Source of the DNA: Klebsiella michiganensis
Lineage (GTDB): Bacteria; Pseudomonadota; Gammaproteobacteria; Enterobacterales; Enterobacteriaceae
Reading direction: 5' to 3'
Assembly: GCA_000963575.1 (NCBI GenBank)
Contig: CP011077.1
Location: 682,001-746,000 of the forward strand
DNA: 64,000 bases
Shown: one piece after another, positions 15,832-25,668 of the stretch
Layout: each line of letters begins with the position of its first letter
Position numbering within the stretch: the stretch's first letter is position 1
Translations under genes and position numbers: made by a program
Notes under the pieces: generated by a model
Seen by the model: the letters and a program-made list of their open reading frames with translations, nothing else
What the model was told of the DNA's origin: nothing
Database searches by the model: none

Positions 15832-18195
15832 TTACATCGAGCTTTGGTACGGCAGAATGTTTGAACGCAACATCTGCGGGATACCCAGACCATAGTTTGA
15901 ACTCAGGCCGCGTAACTCGATGTTAAAGCCGATTACGTTATCGTATTTGCTTTGGTTATTTTCCCAACCGTTGATTTTACGTTCGACGCCAACGCGAATG
16001 GCATAACAGCAAGAGCTGTACTGCACGGCGAACATAGAGTCAGCGGATTGTCGGGCATTGGTATCGTAGTAGTAGGCCCCTACAACTGACCAGCGATCCA
16101 CGATTGGCCAGCTGGCGGCCATACCAACCTGCGAGATCCCTTCTTTATACTGATCTGCGGTTGAATATGCTGGCAGCGTTGCCTGAATATACTCCGGGCT
16201 GGCATAACGATAGGTCAACTGTGCCATACGATCGGCATCGCGGCGATACTCGATGGCACCGCTGCCGTTAGCCACGCTGCCCAGACGAGCATCATACTGA
16301 ACGCCGCCACGCAGACCCCAACGATCGGTCATACGCCAGTAAGTATCACCGGCCCAAAGCATAGAGCCCGTTTTCTTATCTTTCTCCCAGTTGATGTTGC
16401 CATCCCCGGTACGGGACTGGGTGAAATAGTAGATTTGACCAGCGGACACGTTAAAACGTTCAACGGAAGCATCATCATAAACGCGAGATGTTACGCCGGT
16501 CGTCATCTGATTGGCGGAGGCAATACGGTCCAGACCACCGTAAGTACGGTCGCGGAACAACCCGCTGTAGTCAGACTGCAGCAGCGATGAGTCGTAGTTG
16601 TTGATGGCACTTTGGTTGCGATACGGCACGTACAGGTACTGAGCGCGTGGCTCAAGGGTCTGAGTCCAGCCAGCAACGGAGTCCATATCGCGATCGAAAA
16701 TCAGCTTGCCGTCCATTTTAAACTGCGGCAGCGTACGGTTGACCGTGCTTTCTAAGGTGCTGGCACTATTGATATTCTGTTTGTATTTATCAAGATTGTC
16801 CTGCTGATAATGGGTCATCATCAGCTTGGCTTCGGTATTCAGGCTTGCCCAGCCGTTGGACAGCGGCAGGCTGATGATCGGTTCCAAATGCAAACGCGTA
16901 GCGTCTGGATAATTGGAGTTCACGTTAGTGAACTTAACCGCCTGAGCATAGACTCGGGTATCGAACGGGCCGACGTCGTTCTGATAGAAGTTGAGGTCCA
17001 ACTGAGGTTCTGCGCGGTAAGAGCTGGTCCCGCTGTTAAGCTGGTTAGCAAAGACCTGGAACTGTTTAGTCGACAGGGTGGCATCGAAGTTTTCAACCGC
17101 ATAGCCGACGCTGAATTTTTGCGTGGCGTAGCCGTCGGTACTGCTACCGTACTGCGAGCTAAAGTCGTTGAAGTAGCGTGAGTCACTAACCTTGGTGTAG
17201 TCGACGTTGAAGCGCCATACCTGGTCCATGACCCCGCTATGGTTCCAGTAGAACAACCAGCGGCGATCTTTTTCACCCGGCGAAACGCCCGCCTCGTTTT
17301 TGTACTCGTCATCCGACGGCAGATAGTCAAACTCCATCAGACCTGAGCCTGCCTGAGTCAGGTAACGGAATTCGTTCTGCCACTGAATACCACCCCGCTT
17401 ATCAATGTAGTGAGGCGTGATTGTGGCATCGAAGTTCGGCGCAATGTTCCAGTAATACGGCAGTGCGAACTCAATGCCGTTGTTGGTGCTGTATTTAGCG
17501 CTGGGGATCAGGAAGCCCGAACGGCGTTTGTCGCCAATAGGAAGCTGCAGATAAGGGCTGTAGAAGACCGGTACCGGGCCCAGCTTAAAGCGGGCATTCC
17601 AAATCTCCGCCACTTCTTCCTGCCGGTCCTGAATCACTTCACTCCCGACCACGCTCCAGGTGTTGGAGCCGGGCAGGCATGAGGTGAAAGTCCCGTTTTC
17701 GAGAATCGTGTAGCGGTTGTCGCCGCGCTGTTTCATAAGGTCTGCGGTACCGCGACCCTGACGGCCAACCATCTGGTAATCACCGTTCCAGACGTTAGTA
17801 TCTTTAGTGTTTAAATTTGACCATGCTTTCGGACCTTTCAGGATGATCTGATTGTCGTCGTAATGCACATTACCTAAGGCATCCACGGTGCGGACAGGGT
17901 CGGGCTGACCGTCGACCTGCTTCTGGTGAAGCTGAACTTCGTCAGACTGCAGGCGGCTGTTACCCTGCTGAACGTCAACATTCCCGGTAAAAACGGCATT
18001 GTCCGGGTAATCACCTTTGGCGTGATCGGCCTGAATGGTCACCGGCTGGCTATTACCGTCGTCCTTAACTAATGGACGATTGTAGCTTGGGATACCCAGC
18101 ATACACTGCGAGGCAAGGTCAGCAGCCATACCTTGTTGGCTATAAAGGGCTGAACCAATCAGGGTGGCCAGCAAGGTGGGAATACGTTTTTTCAT
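15832..18195 (-). CDS. lptD: LPS-assembly outer-membrane protein LptD
   Basis: A 787-residue outer-membrane beta barrel (E. coli 784) that with LptE inserts lipopolysaccharide into the outer leaflet. A signal peptide ends near QQGMAA, followed by the periplasmic beta-jellyroll and a 26-strand barrel. The four cysteines that form the inter-domain disulfides are kept: Cys31, one in SFTSCLPGS-like TFTSCLPGS near residue 173, and the adjacent pair in YSSCCYA. The start at 18195 (MKKRIPTL) matches E. coli; an ATG at 18219 is in frame but poorly placed. In E. coli this promoter region responds to sigma E. Confidence 0.96.
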   Translation of the reverse strand: MKKRIPTLLATLIGSALYSQQGMAADLASQCMLGIPSYNRPLVKDDGNSQPVTIQADHAKGDYPDNAVFTGNVDVQQGNSRLQSDEVQLHQKQVDGQPDPVRTVDALGNVHYDDNQIILKGPKAWSNLNTKDTNVWNGDYQMVGRQGRGTADLMKQRGDNRYTILENGTFTSCLPGSNTWSVVGSEVIQDRQEEVAEIWNARFKLGPVPVFYSPYLQLPIGDKRRSGFLIPSAKYSTNNGIEFALPYYWNIAPNFDATITPHYIDKRGGIQWQNEFRYLTQAGSGLMEFDYLPSDDEYKNEAGVSPGEKDRRWLFYWNHSGVMDQVWRFNVDYTKVSDSRYFNDFSSQYGSSTDGYATQKFSVGYAVENFDATLSTKQFQVFANQLNSGTSSYRAEPQLDLNFYQNDVGPFDTRVYAQAVKFTNVNSNYPDATRLHLEPIISLPLSNGWASLNTEAKLMMTHYQQDNLDKYKQNINSASTLESTVNRTLPQFKMDGKLIFDRDMDSVAGWTQTLEPRAQYLYVPYRNQSAINNYDSSLLQSDYSGLFRDRTYGGLDRIASANQMTTGVTSRVYDDASVERFNVSAGQIYYFTQSRTGDGNINWEKDKKTGSMLWAGDTYWRMTDRWGLRGGVQYDARLGSVANGSGAIEYRRDADRMAQLTYRYASPEYIQATLPAYSTADQYKEGISQVGMAASWPIVDRWSVVGAYYYDTNARQSADSMFAVQYSSCCYAIRVGVERKINGWENNQSKYDNVIGFNIELRGLSSNYGLGIPQMLRSNILPYQSSM

Positions 18196-18376
18196 ACGTG
18201 TTATTTGTTGTTCCGTCATCAGGGTATAGCGAAGGCAAACGGTCAGAGACTAACGTACTCATCACCACAGCGCTAGTGTTAATCCAGCCCATTAGCAGTA
18301 TGCCGTTAGGCAGCGCTATCAATGGCGGGTATGATAAAGCAAATTCTAGACGACAGCATGACGATTTGGGGAGTAT

Positions 18377-19195
18377 ATGCAGTATTGGGGAAAAGTACTC
18401 GGTGTTGCCTTAGGTTTAATTTCGGGCGGCGGCTTTTGGGGCGTGGTGATAGGTTTTCTTATCGGCCATATGTTTGATAAGGCTCGCAGCCGTCGTGGGG
18501 CCTGGTTTGCTAACCAACAGCAGCGTCAGGCGATCTTTTTTTCTACCACTTTTGAAGTGATGGGGCATCTCACCAAATCAAAAGGCCGGGTAACAGAAGC
18601 TGATATTCAAATAGCTTCTTTGCTGATGGACCGAATGCAGCTTCATGGTGAAGGCCGCGCCGCAGCCCAGCGAGCATTTCGCGTGGGTAAAGAAAATAAC
18701 TATCCGCTCAGAGAGAAGATGGGGCAGATGCGAAGCGTCTGCTTTGGCCGCTCTGACTTAATTCGGATGTTTCTGGAAATACAGATTCAGGCTGCGTTTG
18801 CGGATGGCTCGCTGCATCCTAACGAGCGGCAGGTGCTGTATGTGATTGCTGAAGAACTGGGGATCTCGCGTGCCCAGTTCGACCAGTTCCTGCGCATGAT
18901 GGAGGGCGGCCAGCAGTTTGGTGGTGGCCAGTACCAATATCAGCAATCGCAGGGAGGCTTCGCACAGCAGCAAAGGGGCCCGACGCTGGAGGACGCCTGT
19001 AAGGTGCTTGGGGTAAAAAGCAGCGATGAGCCGACGGTTATCAAGCGCGCGTACCGTAAGTTAATGAGCGAGCACCACCCGGACAAGCTGGTGGCAAAGG
19101 GGCTACCGCCGGAAATGATGCAGATGGCGAAGCAAAAGGCCCAGGAGATTCAGGGCGCTTATGACCTGATTAAAACGGCAAAAGGGTTTAAATAG
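18377..19195 (+). CDS. djlA: Membrane-anchored DnaJ-like co-chaperone
   Basis: A 272-residue type III J-domain protein (E. coli 271). A single N-terminal membrane segment with glycine spacing (LGVALGLISGGGFWGVVIGFLIG) can dimerise, followed by a TerB-like helical domain, a Gln/Gly-rich linker near 190-212 and a C-terminal J domain with HPD at 234-236. It stimulates DnaK and in E. coli induces capsule synthesis through Rcs when overproduced. It is divergent from lptD and convergent with rluA. Confidence 0.96.
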   Translation: MQYWGKVLGVALGLISGGGFWGVVIGFLIGHMFDKARSRRGAWFANQQQRQAIFFSTTFEVMGHLTKSKGRVTEADIQIASLLMDRMQLHGEGRAAAQRAFRVGKENNYPLREKMGQMRSVCFGRSDLIRMFLEIQIQAAFADGSLHPNERQVLYVIAEELGISRAQFDQFLRMMEGGQQFGGGQYQYQQSQGGFAQQQRGPTLEDACKVLGVKSSDEPTVIKRAYRKLMSEHHPDKLVAKGLPPEMMQMAKQKAQEIQGAYDLIKTAKGFK

Positions 19196-19196
19196 A

Positions 19197-19223
19197 AAAA
19201 GCCTCTCAAATGAGAGGCTTTTC
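19197..19223. terminator. Bidirectional terminator between djlA and rluA
   Basis: A stem GCCTCTC/GAGAGGC with AAAT loop, preceded by a run of A and followed by TTTTCTTT, so it can end transcripts from both convergent genes. Confidence 0.8.
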
Positions 19224-19224
19224 T

Positions 19225-19884
19225 TTAGAAGTCGGCCGGAGCCTTGAACGTCATTGGCGTGCCGTAACTCGGGTGCGTTATGGTGAGCATCTCGGCATGA
19301 AGCTGAAGACGCTGCGCCATGGCAAGTGCTTCTGGCGTCGCGTAGAAGCGGTCGCCGAGAATGGGATGCCCAAGCGCCTGCATGTGCACGCGAAGCTGGT
19401 GTGAACGCCCGGTAATCGGTCTGAGCTGCACACGAGCGGTGTTATCCGCCGCGTATTCCAGCACCTGATACTCGGTCTGCGCGGATTTCCCGGTCTCATA
19501 GCAGACCTTCTGCTTTGGCCTATTAGGCCAGTCGCAAATCAGCGGCAGATCGACCAAACCCTCATCCGGCTGCGGGTGGCCCCAAACGCGAGCCACATAC
19601 TGCTTTTTCGGCTCGCGTTCACGAAACTGGCGCTTCAGTTCACGCTCTGCCGCTTTGGTCAGTGCAACCACGATCACACCGCTGGTCGCCATATCAAGCC
19701 GATGGACCGATTCCGCCAGCGGGAAGTCGCGCTGAATACGCGTCATCACGCTGTCTTTATGCTCGTCAAGACGGCCCGGGACGGACAACAGGCCGCTTGG
19801 CTTGTTAACCACCATGATGTGCTCATCCTGGTAAAGAATAACCAGCCAGGGATCAAGAGGCGGATTGTAAGGTTCCATCAGCAT
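19225..19884 (-). CDS. rluA: Dual-specificity rRNA/tRNA pseudouridine synthase
   Basis: A 219-residue enzyme (same length as E. coli RluA) that makes pseudouridine at 23S rRNA U746 and at U32 of several tRNAs. The catalytic Asp sits in HRLDMATSGVIVVA, followed by ITGRSHQLRVHMQALGHPILGD. It lies downstream of rapA on the same strand, as in E. coli. The ATG at 19884 shares its first base with the end of an ERIC repeat that also provides the nearest purine-rich AAGGA, ten bases before the start. A second in-frame ATG lies six bases further in. Confidence 0.95.
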   Translation of the reverse strand: MLMEPYNPPLDPWLVILYQDEHIMVVNKPSGLLSVPGRLDEHKDSVMTRIQRDFPLAESVHRLDMATSGVIVVALTKAAERELKRQFREREPKKQYVARVWGHPQPDEGLVDLPLICDWPNRPKQKVCYETGKSAQTEYQVLEYAADNTARVQLRPITGRSHQLRVHMQALGHPILGDRFYATPEALAMAQRLQLHAEMLTITHPSYGTPMTFKAPADF

Positions 19885-20007
19885 TTACTCTGCATCCTTC
19901 AAGCTGCAGCCGCGTTGGCTGCTCTCACGCATCCCAGTCACTGAGTAGTAAGCTCCTGGGAATTCTCTCTTTTGCCGCCTTGCTGCAACTCGAATGATTT
20001 GAGTAAA
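19884..20007. repeat. ERIC (IRU) intergenic repeat
   Basis: A 124 bp element with terminal inverted repeats TTTACTC and GAGTAAA. Its minus strand carries the hallmark ERIC core CCCAGGAGCTTAC, then CAGTGACTGGGATG, then GCAGCCAACGC and CAGCTTGAAGGATG, in the order and spacing of the roughly 127 bp enterobacterial repetitive intergenic consensus. It fills almost all of the rapA-rluA gap. Confidence 0.88.
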
Positions 20008-20018
20008 GCGACGCATAT

Positions 20019-22925
20019 TTACTGGTGCGTGACGACAATCAGGCGCAGGGCATCAAGACGCCAGTTAGCCTGGCTCAGCGCTTCCATCACCTGCTGGCGA
20101 TTGGTTTCGATAGCCGACAGCTCGTCATCACGAATGTTAGGATTCACGGCCTTCAATGCTTCCAGACGGGACAACTCAGCGCTTAGCTTCTCGTCGGCTT
20201 CATTACGGGCCGCGTCGATCAGCGCCTGTGCCGCATCGGCAACCTTCTCTTCCGCCAGTTGCAGAATAGCGTGCACGTCGGATTGCACCGCATTCACCAG
20301 TTTGCTACCGGTATGGCGGTTAACCGCGCTGAGCTGGCGATTGAAACTTTCAAACTCCACCTGAGCCGCGAGGTTGGTGCCGTTTTTATCCACCAGCATA
20401 CGCACCGGCGTAGGCGGCAGGAAGCGGTTGAGCTGCAGTTGCTTAGGCGCTTTGGCTTCGACAACGTACACCAGCTCAAGCAGCAGGGTACCTACAGGCA
20501 GCGCTTTGTTTTTCAGCAACGACAGGGCACAGCTACCGGTGTCACCCGACAGGATCAAATCCAGGCCGTTGCGGATGATGGGGTGTTCCCAGGTAACAAA
20601 CTGCGCATCTTCGCGGGACAAGGCTACGTCGCGTTCGAAGGTGATCGTACAGCCGTCTTCCGGCAGGCCCGGGAAGTCAGGGACCAGCATATGATCTGAC
20701 GGAGTCAGAACGACCATGTTGTCGCCGCGATCGTCCTGGTTAATGCCGACGATATCAAACAGGTTCATGGCAAAGCTAACGAGGTTGGTGTCGTTATCTT
20801 GCTCTGAAATGGCTTCTGCCAGCGCCTGCGCTTTTTCACCGCCGTTGGAGTGAATCTCCAACAGACGGTCACGGCCCTGCTCAAGCTGCTGCTTGAGGGC
20901 ATCGTGCTGTGAGCGGCATTGTTTGATTAGCGCATCGAAGCCTTCGGTATTTTCCGGGGCGGCGAGATACTCAATCAGTTGCGGATAGACGCTGTCATAA
21001 ATGGTGCGACCGGTCGGGCAGGTGTGTTCGAAGGCATCCAGCCCAGCATGGTACCAGTCCACCAGGACCGACTGCGCGGTTTTTTCCAGATACGGAACAT
21101 GGATCTGAATATCGTGCGCCTGGCCAATACGGTCGAGACGGCCGATACGCTGTTCCAGCAGGTCGGGGTTAAACGGCAGGTCAAACATTACCAGCTGGCT
21201 GGCGAACTGGAAGTTACGGCCTTCTGAGCCAATTTCAGAACACAGCAAGACCTGAGCACCGGTATCTTCTTCAGCAAACCAGGCCGCGGCACGGTCGCGT
21301 TCAATGATCGACATACCTTCGTGGAAGACGGCTGCACGAATGCCTTCGCGCTCACGCAGAACCTGCTCAAGCTGAAGCGCCGTCGCCGCTTTGGCGCAGA
21401 TCACCAGCACTTTCTGCGAGCGATGGCTGGTCAGGTAGCCCATCAGCCATTCAACGCGTGGGTCGAAGTTCCACCAGGTGCCGGTGTCGCCTTCGAACTC
21501 CTGATAAATCTGCTCCGGATACAGCATATCGCGGGCGCGATCTTCCACGGACTTACGCGCGGCCATAATACCGGAGACTTTGATCGCTGTCTGATACTGG
21601 GTTGGCAGCGGCAGGCGAATGGTGTGCAGTTCGCGTTTCGGGAAACCCTTCACGCCGTTACGGGTGTTACGGAACAGCACGCGGCTGGTGCCGTGCCTGT
21701 CCATCAGCATGGCGATCAGCTCCTGGCGTGCAGTTTCGCTGCCTTCGCGGTCGCTGTTAGCGGTTTGCAGCAGCGGCTCGATATCCTGCTCGCCAATCAG
21801 TTCACCCATGGTATTGAGTTGCTTATCGGTCAGACGGTCACCCGCCAGCAGCAAAGCAACGGCATCCGCAACCGGGCGATAATGCTGCTGTTCTTCCACA
21901 AACATGGCGAAATCATGGAAGCGGTTTGGGTCCAGCAGACGTAAACGGGCAAAGTGGCTTTCCATACCCAACTGCTCAGGCGTGGCGGTCAGCAACAGAA
22001 CGCCAGGAACATGCTCGGCCAGCTGTTCAATTGCCTGATATTCACGGCTTGGGGCGTCTTCGCTCCACACCAGATGGTGAGCTTCATCGACAACCAGCAG
22101 ATCCCATTCCGCTTCGCAGAGGTTTTCCAGGCGTTGTTTATTGCGGCGCACGAAGTCCAGGGAGCAAATCACCAGCTGTTCGGTATCAAACGGGTTGCTG
22201 CTGTCATGCTGGGCTTCCGCGTAACGTTCGTCATCAAACAGCGCGAAGCGCAGGTTAAAGCGGCGCAGCATTTCTACCAGCCACTGATGCTGCAGAGTTT
22301 CTGGCACCACAATCAGTACGCGCTCGGCGCTGCCGGCCAGCAGTTGCTGATGGATAATCATCCCGGCTTCAATGGTTTTACCCAGGCCCACTTCATCCGC
22401 GAGCAATACGCGGGGCGCATGGCGGCGGCCGACATCATGAGCGATGTTTAGCTGGTGAGGGATCAGGCTGGTGCGCATCCCGCGCAGGCCGCTCCAGATC
22501 TGGCGAGATTGTTCGCTCTGATATTTACGTGCGCGGAAACGCAGGGCAAAGCGATCCATACGGTCGATTTGTCCGGCAAACAGACGATCCTGTGGCTTGC
22601 TGAAGACCAGCTTGCTGTCAAGGAACACTTCGCGCAGCAGAACCTCTTGTTCTTCGGTATCGAGACGAGTACCGAAGTAGGCGAGTAAACCCTTTTCTTC
22701 CTTAACTTCATCAACTTTCAGCTGCCAGCCTTCATGGCTGGTAATCACATCGCCTGGGTTAAACATCACGCGGGTGATCGGGGAGTCATTTCTGGCGTAC
22801 AGACGATTTTCACCCGTTGCCGGGAAGAGCAGGGTGACCATACGCGCATCCAGCGCTACAACAGTTCCCAGTCCCAGTTCGCTTTCAGTATCGCTGATCC
22901 AACGTTGACCAAGTGTAAAAGGCAT
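20019..22925 (-). CDS. rapA: RNA polymerase-associated Swi2/Snf2 ATPase RapA (HepA)
   Basis: A 968-residue protein of exactly E. coli length that binds core RNA polymerase and helps it recycle after transcription. Tudor-like N-terminal domains precede the Snf2 helicase core, with Walker A ADEVGLGKT near residue 180, the DEAH box VVDEAHHL and a C-terminal helicase half including GSEGRNFQFA and QRIGRLDRIGQ. It lies downstream of polB and upstream of rluA on the same strand, separated from each by repeat-derived spacers. Confidence 0.98.
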   Translation of the reverse strand: MPFTLGQRWISDTESELGLGTVVALDARMVTLLFPATGENRLYARNDSPITRVMFNPGDVITSHEGWQLKVDEVKEEKGLLAYFGTRLDTEEQEVLLREVFLDSKLVFSKPQDRLFAGQIDRMDRFALRFRARKYQSEQSRQIWSGLRGMRTSLIPHQLNIAHDVGRRHAPRVLLADEVGLGKTIEAGMIIHQQLLAGSAERVLIVVPETLQHQWLVEMLRRFNLRFALFDDERYAEAQHDSSNPFDTEQLVICSLDFVRRNKQRLENLCEAEWDLLVVDEAHHLVWSEDAPSREYQAIEQLAEHVPGVLLLTATPEQLGMESHFARLRLLDPNRFHDFAMFVEEQQHYRPVADAVALLLAGDRLTDKQLNTMGELIGEQDIEPLLQTANSDREGSETARQELIAMLMDRHGTSRVLFRNTRNGVKGFPKRELHTIRLPLPTQYQTAIKVSGIMAARKSVEDRARDMLYPEQIYQEFEGDTGTWWNFDPRVEWLMGYLTSHRSQKVLVICAKAATALQLEQVLREREGIRAAVFHEGMSIIERDRAAAWFAEEDTGAQVLLCSEIGSEGRNFQFASQLVMFDLPFNPDLLEQRIGRLDRIGQAHDIQIHVPYLEKTAQSVLVDWYHAGLDAFEHTCPTGRTIYDSVYPQLIEYLAAPENTEGFDALIKQCRSQHDALKQQLEQGRDRLLEIHSNGGEKAQALAEAISEQDNDTNLVSFAMNLFDIVGINQDDRGDNMVVLTPSDHMLVPDFPGLPEDGCTITFERDVALSREDAQFVTWEHPIIRNGLDLILSGDTGSCALSLLKNKALPVGTLLLELVYVVEAKAPKQLQLNRFLPPTPVRMLVDKNGTNLAAQVEFESFNRQLSAVNRHTGSKLVNAVQSDVHAILQLAEEKVADAAQALIDAARNEADEKLSAELSRLEALKAVNPNIRDDELSAIETNRQQVMEALSQANWRLDALRLIVVTHQ

Positions 22926-23233
22926 AAGTTTTCGGCTCTATTTCAGTGACTTAAATTTGCAGGCAATAGCATGGCAACCGCGCACAGGCGGCGCAGTTGT
23001 TTAAAATTGGGTCTAAGGATTCGAAGAAAGGGCGCTATGGTACTGGATGGCAACGGATTCGTCACGTACTCGTCATTCTTCGAATTACAGCGGTGTTGGC
23101 TGCACTCAGTTTATTCAGCTCATCCCTGAGCTTCGCCCTTTCAGGGCCGTGGCAGGCATTGAACAACGCTGCTCCCGGCAGAGTTTGTCACTCACTTACC
23201 GCCAGACTGTAAGTCGAAGTTTTGAGCGTGTTT
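22926..23233. repeat. Repeat-rich polB-rapA spacer with ERIC-like segment
   Basis: A 308 bp spacer without a credible gene. Bases 23067-23108 align with one end of the ERIC copy at 19884 (shared TACTC, CTTC, CAGC and the block GTTGGCTGC-CTCA), but the sequence then continues with AGCTCATCCCTGAGCTTCGCCC rather than the ERIC core. TTCGAAGAA at 23020-23028 is mirrored by TTCTTCGAA at 23076-23084, and GAAAGGGCG at 23026-23034 by CGCCCTTTC at 23134-23142. It looks like a chimeric or different family of palindromic intergenic element. Confidence 0.55.
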
Positions 23234-25594
23234 TCAAAATAGCCCCATCTGCCCCGTCATCAGTGTAGCAAAGTCGTCTTCGAGGAAGGGTAAAATCCCC
23301 TCGGCGACCGGCTGCAGCTGGCGAGTAAGGTAGTGGTCATAGTCCAGCGGAGCTTGTTGATAATCAACCGGTTCCGGGCCGCTCATGGTCATGACATATT
23401 TTATCGTGCCGCGGTTCTGGTATTGCGCGGGCCTGCCCAGGCGCTGGTTATGCTCATCGGCAAGCCTGGCCGCCCGAACGTGAGGCGGCACGTTTTTCTG
23501 GTACTCGCTTAACGGTCGGCGCAGGCGTTTACGATAGATCAGCTGTGAATCCAGTTCACCCGCCATCAGGCTGGCAATGGTCTCGCGGATGTAGTCCTGA
23601 TAAGGTTCGCCGCGGAAAATTCGCAGATAGAGCGTTTGTTGAAACTGCTGAGCGAGAGGCGTCCAGTCGGTGCGCACCGTTTCAAGCCCTTTAAATACCA
23701 TGCGCTGTTCATCGCCTTCCTGAATGAGCCCGGCGTAGCGTTTTTTACTGCCCTGGTCTGTTCCCCGGATGGTGGGCATCAGGAAGCGGCAGAAGTGCGT
23801 TTCGTACTCAAGTTCAAGGGCGCAGTCGAGGCTCAGCGTGGTTTTCAGGTGTTTTTGCCACCAGTTGTTCACGTACTCAACCAGCCGCCTGCCAATTTGC
23901 GCGGCGTCCTCTTCGCTGTGGGCCTTTTTCAGCCAGACAAAGGTTGAATCCGTATCGCCGTAGATAACGTCATAGCCCTGGGACTCAATCAGTGCTTTTG
24001 TCTGGCGCATGATCTCGTGGCCACGCATGGTGATCGACGAAGCAAGGCGAGGATCGAAAAAGCGACAGGCGCTGGTGCCCAGCACGCCGTAAAAGGCATT
24101 CATGATGATCTTGAGCGCCTGAGAGAGCGGTTTGTTGCCGTGGCGTTTTGCCTCGTCGCGGCCGTGCCAGATCTGGCTCACTATCTCCGGCAGGCAGTGT
24201 GTGTCGCGGGAGAACCAGCCGCCAATAAACCCCTCAACGGAATGCGTAACGTCCGGCTGGGCTGTGCCTTCGACGAGGCCGACCGGGTCAATTAAGAAGG
24301 TGCGAATAATCGACGGATACAGGCTTTTATAATCGAGTACCAGCACGGAGTCATACAGCCCGGGACGCGAATCCATCACGTAGCCGCCGGGGCTAGCCTG
24401 AGGCGGAACCTCGCCTAAGTTGGGGGCTACATAGCCGGCACGATGCATACGCGGGAAATAGAGGTGGCTGAATGCCGCAACCGAGCCGCCGTGTTTATCC
24501 AGCGGGAGCCCGTTGACCGTCGCCCGTTCCAGCAGGAAGGGCATCAGCTCTGTTTTGTGGAAAATACGCGTGACCAGCTCGCAGTCTTTGAGGTTATAGG
24601 TGGCCAGCGCGGGTTTGTCTTCGGCAAAACGGCGGTCAATCTCATCCATACGATCCCAGGGATTATCAATCGATTTCCCTTCACCGAGAAGTTCGCGGGA
24701 GACAGTTTCCAGTGAGAACGAGGAAAAATTCCAGAACGCCGATTTTAGCGCTTCGATGCCGTCAATAATCACCCGGCCTGCAAGCTGGGCAAAGAAAACA
24801 CCCTGCTTAAAGCCGTGTTCACGCCATTCTAACAGGCTGTTTCCCCGCCCTAAACGGAGCGGGACCTGATAGCGTTCGGCCATTTTTTGCAGCACGCGCA
24901 GGTCAAACTGCACGACGTTCCAGCCGATCAGTACGTCGGGATCGTGCTCGGCAAACCAGCTATTGAGCTTTTCCAGCAGCAAAGGGCGGCTGGCGACATA
25001 TTCCAGCGTAAAGTCCAGGTCAGTAGCCACGCCGTTTTCAGGCCCCAGCATATAGACGTGACGCTGCCCGCAGCCTTCAAGCCCGATGCAATACAGCTCT
25101 CCGTGTCGATTCGTTTCGATATCCAGCGAGACCCATTTCAGCGGCGGGCGATATTCCGGGGCGGGCTTCAGGCGGGTATCCAGCAGTACGTCGCCATGGG
25201 GATGGCCGCTAAACCAAACCGGTGCGGTAATAAAGCGTTCCATCAGGAAGCGCTCCGGCGGGCGAATATCCGCCTCATAGACCGTCACGCCGCCGTCACG
25301 CAGCAGTTTCTCCAGCCGCATTAACTGACGGTGCTGCTGACAATACAGGCCCGCCACCGGCTGGCGATGAAAGTCTTTAAGTTCCAGGGGCGTGAGGCGA
25401 AACTGGTTTTCGCCAGCGAGCAGGCGCTGGGCCTGGGCTAGCTGCGATTGGGGAATAAAAGCGACGGATTCCTGCAGCGGCAGGCGCACCTTAAGCGGGC
25501 CATCGTCCGTGGCCAGCCAAAAATCGACTTCGGTACCGCGCGGGGTGTCTCGCCAGTGCCTGGTCAGCAGAAACCCCTGACGAGCTTGAGACAC
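23234..25594 (-). CDS. polB: DNA polymerase II
   Basis: A 786-residue family B polymerase (E. coli 783) used in replication restart and translesion synthesis during the SOS response. The 3'-5' exonuclease shows SLDIETNRHG and GWNVVQFDL; the polymerase domain shows DYKSLYPSI, KIIMNAFYGVLG and the catalytic YGDTDS, then KKRYAGL. I chose the GTG at 25594, which gives the E. coli-like start VSQARQGFLLTRHWRDTP with GAGAGAG upstream. A near-perfect LexA box lies 55 bp before it. Confidence 0.97.
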   Translation of the reverse strand: MSQARQGFLLTRHWRDTPRGTEVDFWLATDDGPLKVRLPLQESVAFIPQSQLAQAQRLLAGENQFRLTPLELKDFHRQPVAGLYCQQHRQLMRLEKLLRDGGVTVYEADIRPPERFLMERFITAPVWFSGHPHGDVLLDTRLKPAPEYRPPLKWVSLDIETNRHGELYCIGLEGCGQRHVYMLGPENGVATDLDFTLEYVASRPLLLEKLNSWFAEHDPDVLIGWNVVQFDLRVLQKMAERYQVPLRLGRGNSLLEWREHGFKQGVFFAQLAGRVIIDGIEALKSAFWNFSSFSLETVSRELLGEGKSIDNPWDRMDEIDRRFAEDKPALATYNLKDCELVTRIFHKTELMPFLLERATVNGLPLDKHGGSVAAFSHLYFPRMHRAGYVAPNLGEVPPQASPGGYVMDSRPGLYDSVLVLDYKSLYPSIIRTFLIDPVGLVEGTAQPDVTHSVEGFIGGWFSRDTHCLPEIVSQIWHGRDEAKRHGNKPLSQALKIIMNAFYGVLGTSACRFFDPRLASSITMRGHEIMRQTKALIESQGYDVIYGDTDSTFVWLKKAHSEEDAAQIGRRLVEYVNNWWQKHLKTTLSLDCALELEYETHFCRFLMPTIRGTDQGSKKRYAGLIQEGDEQRMVFKGLETVRTDWTPLAQQFQQTLYLRIFRGEPYQDYIRETIASLMAGELDSQLIYRKRLRRPLSEYQKNVPPHVRAARLADEHNQRLGRPAQYQNRGTIKYVMTMSGPEPVDYQQAPLDYDHYLTRQLQPVAEGILPFLEDDFATLMTGQMGLF

Positions 25595-25648
25595 GCTGCA
25601 TTCTCTCTCAGGAAAAGTGTTTGGATTATAGCGCAAACAACCGTTATT

Positions 25649-25668
25649 TACTGCATTTATATACAGTG
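25649..25668 (-). promoter_or_regulatory. LexA (SOS) box of polB
   Basis: On the minus strand the 16-base core reads CTGTATATAAATGCAG, differing from the ideal CTGTATATATATACAG at two positions. It lies 55 bp upstream of the polB GTG, matching the known SOS control of polB (dinA). Confidence 0.88.

Noticed and set aside
22997..23268. Short plus-strand open frames between rapA and polB
   Set aside because: They coincide with the palindromic repeat element and the polB end, and have no protein similarity.
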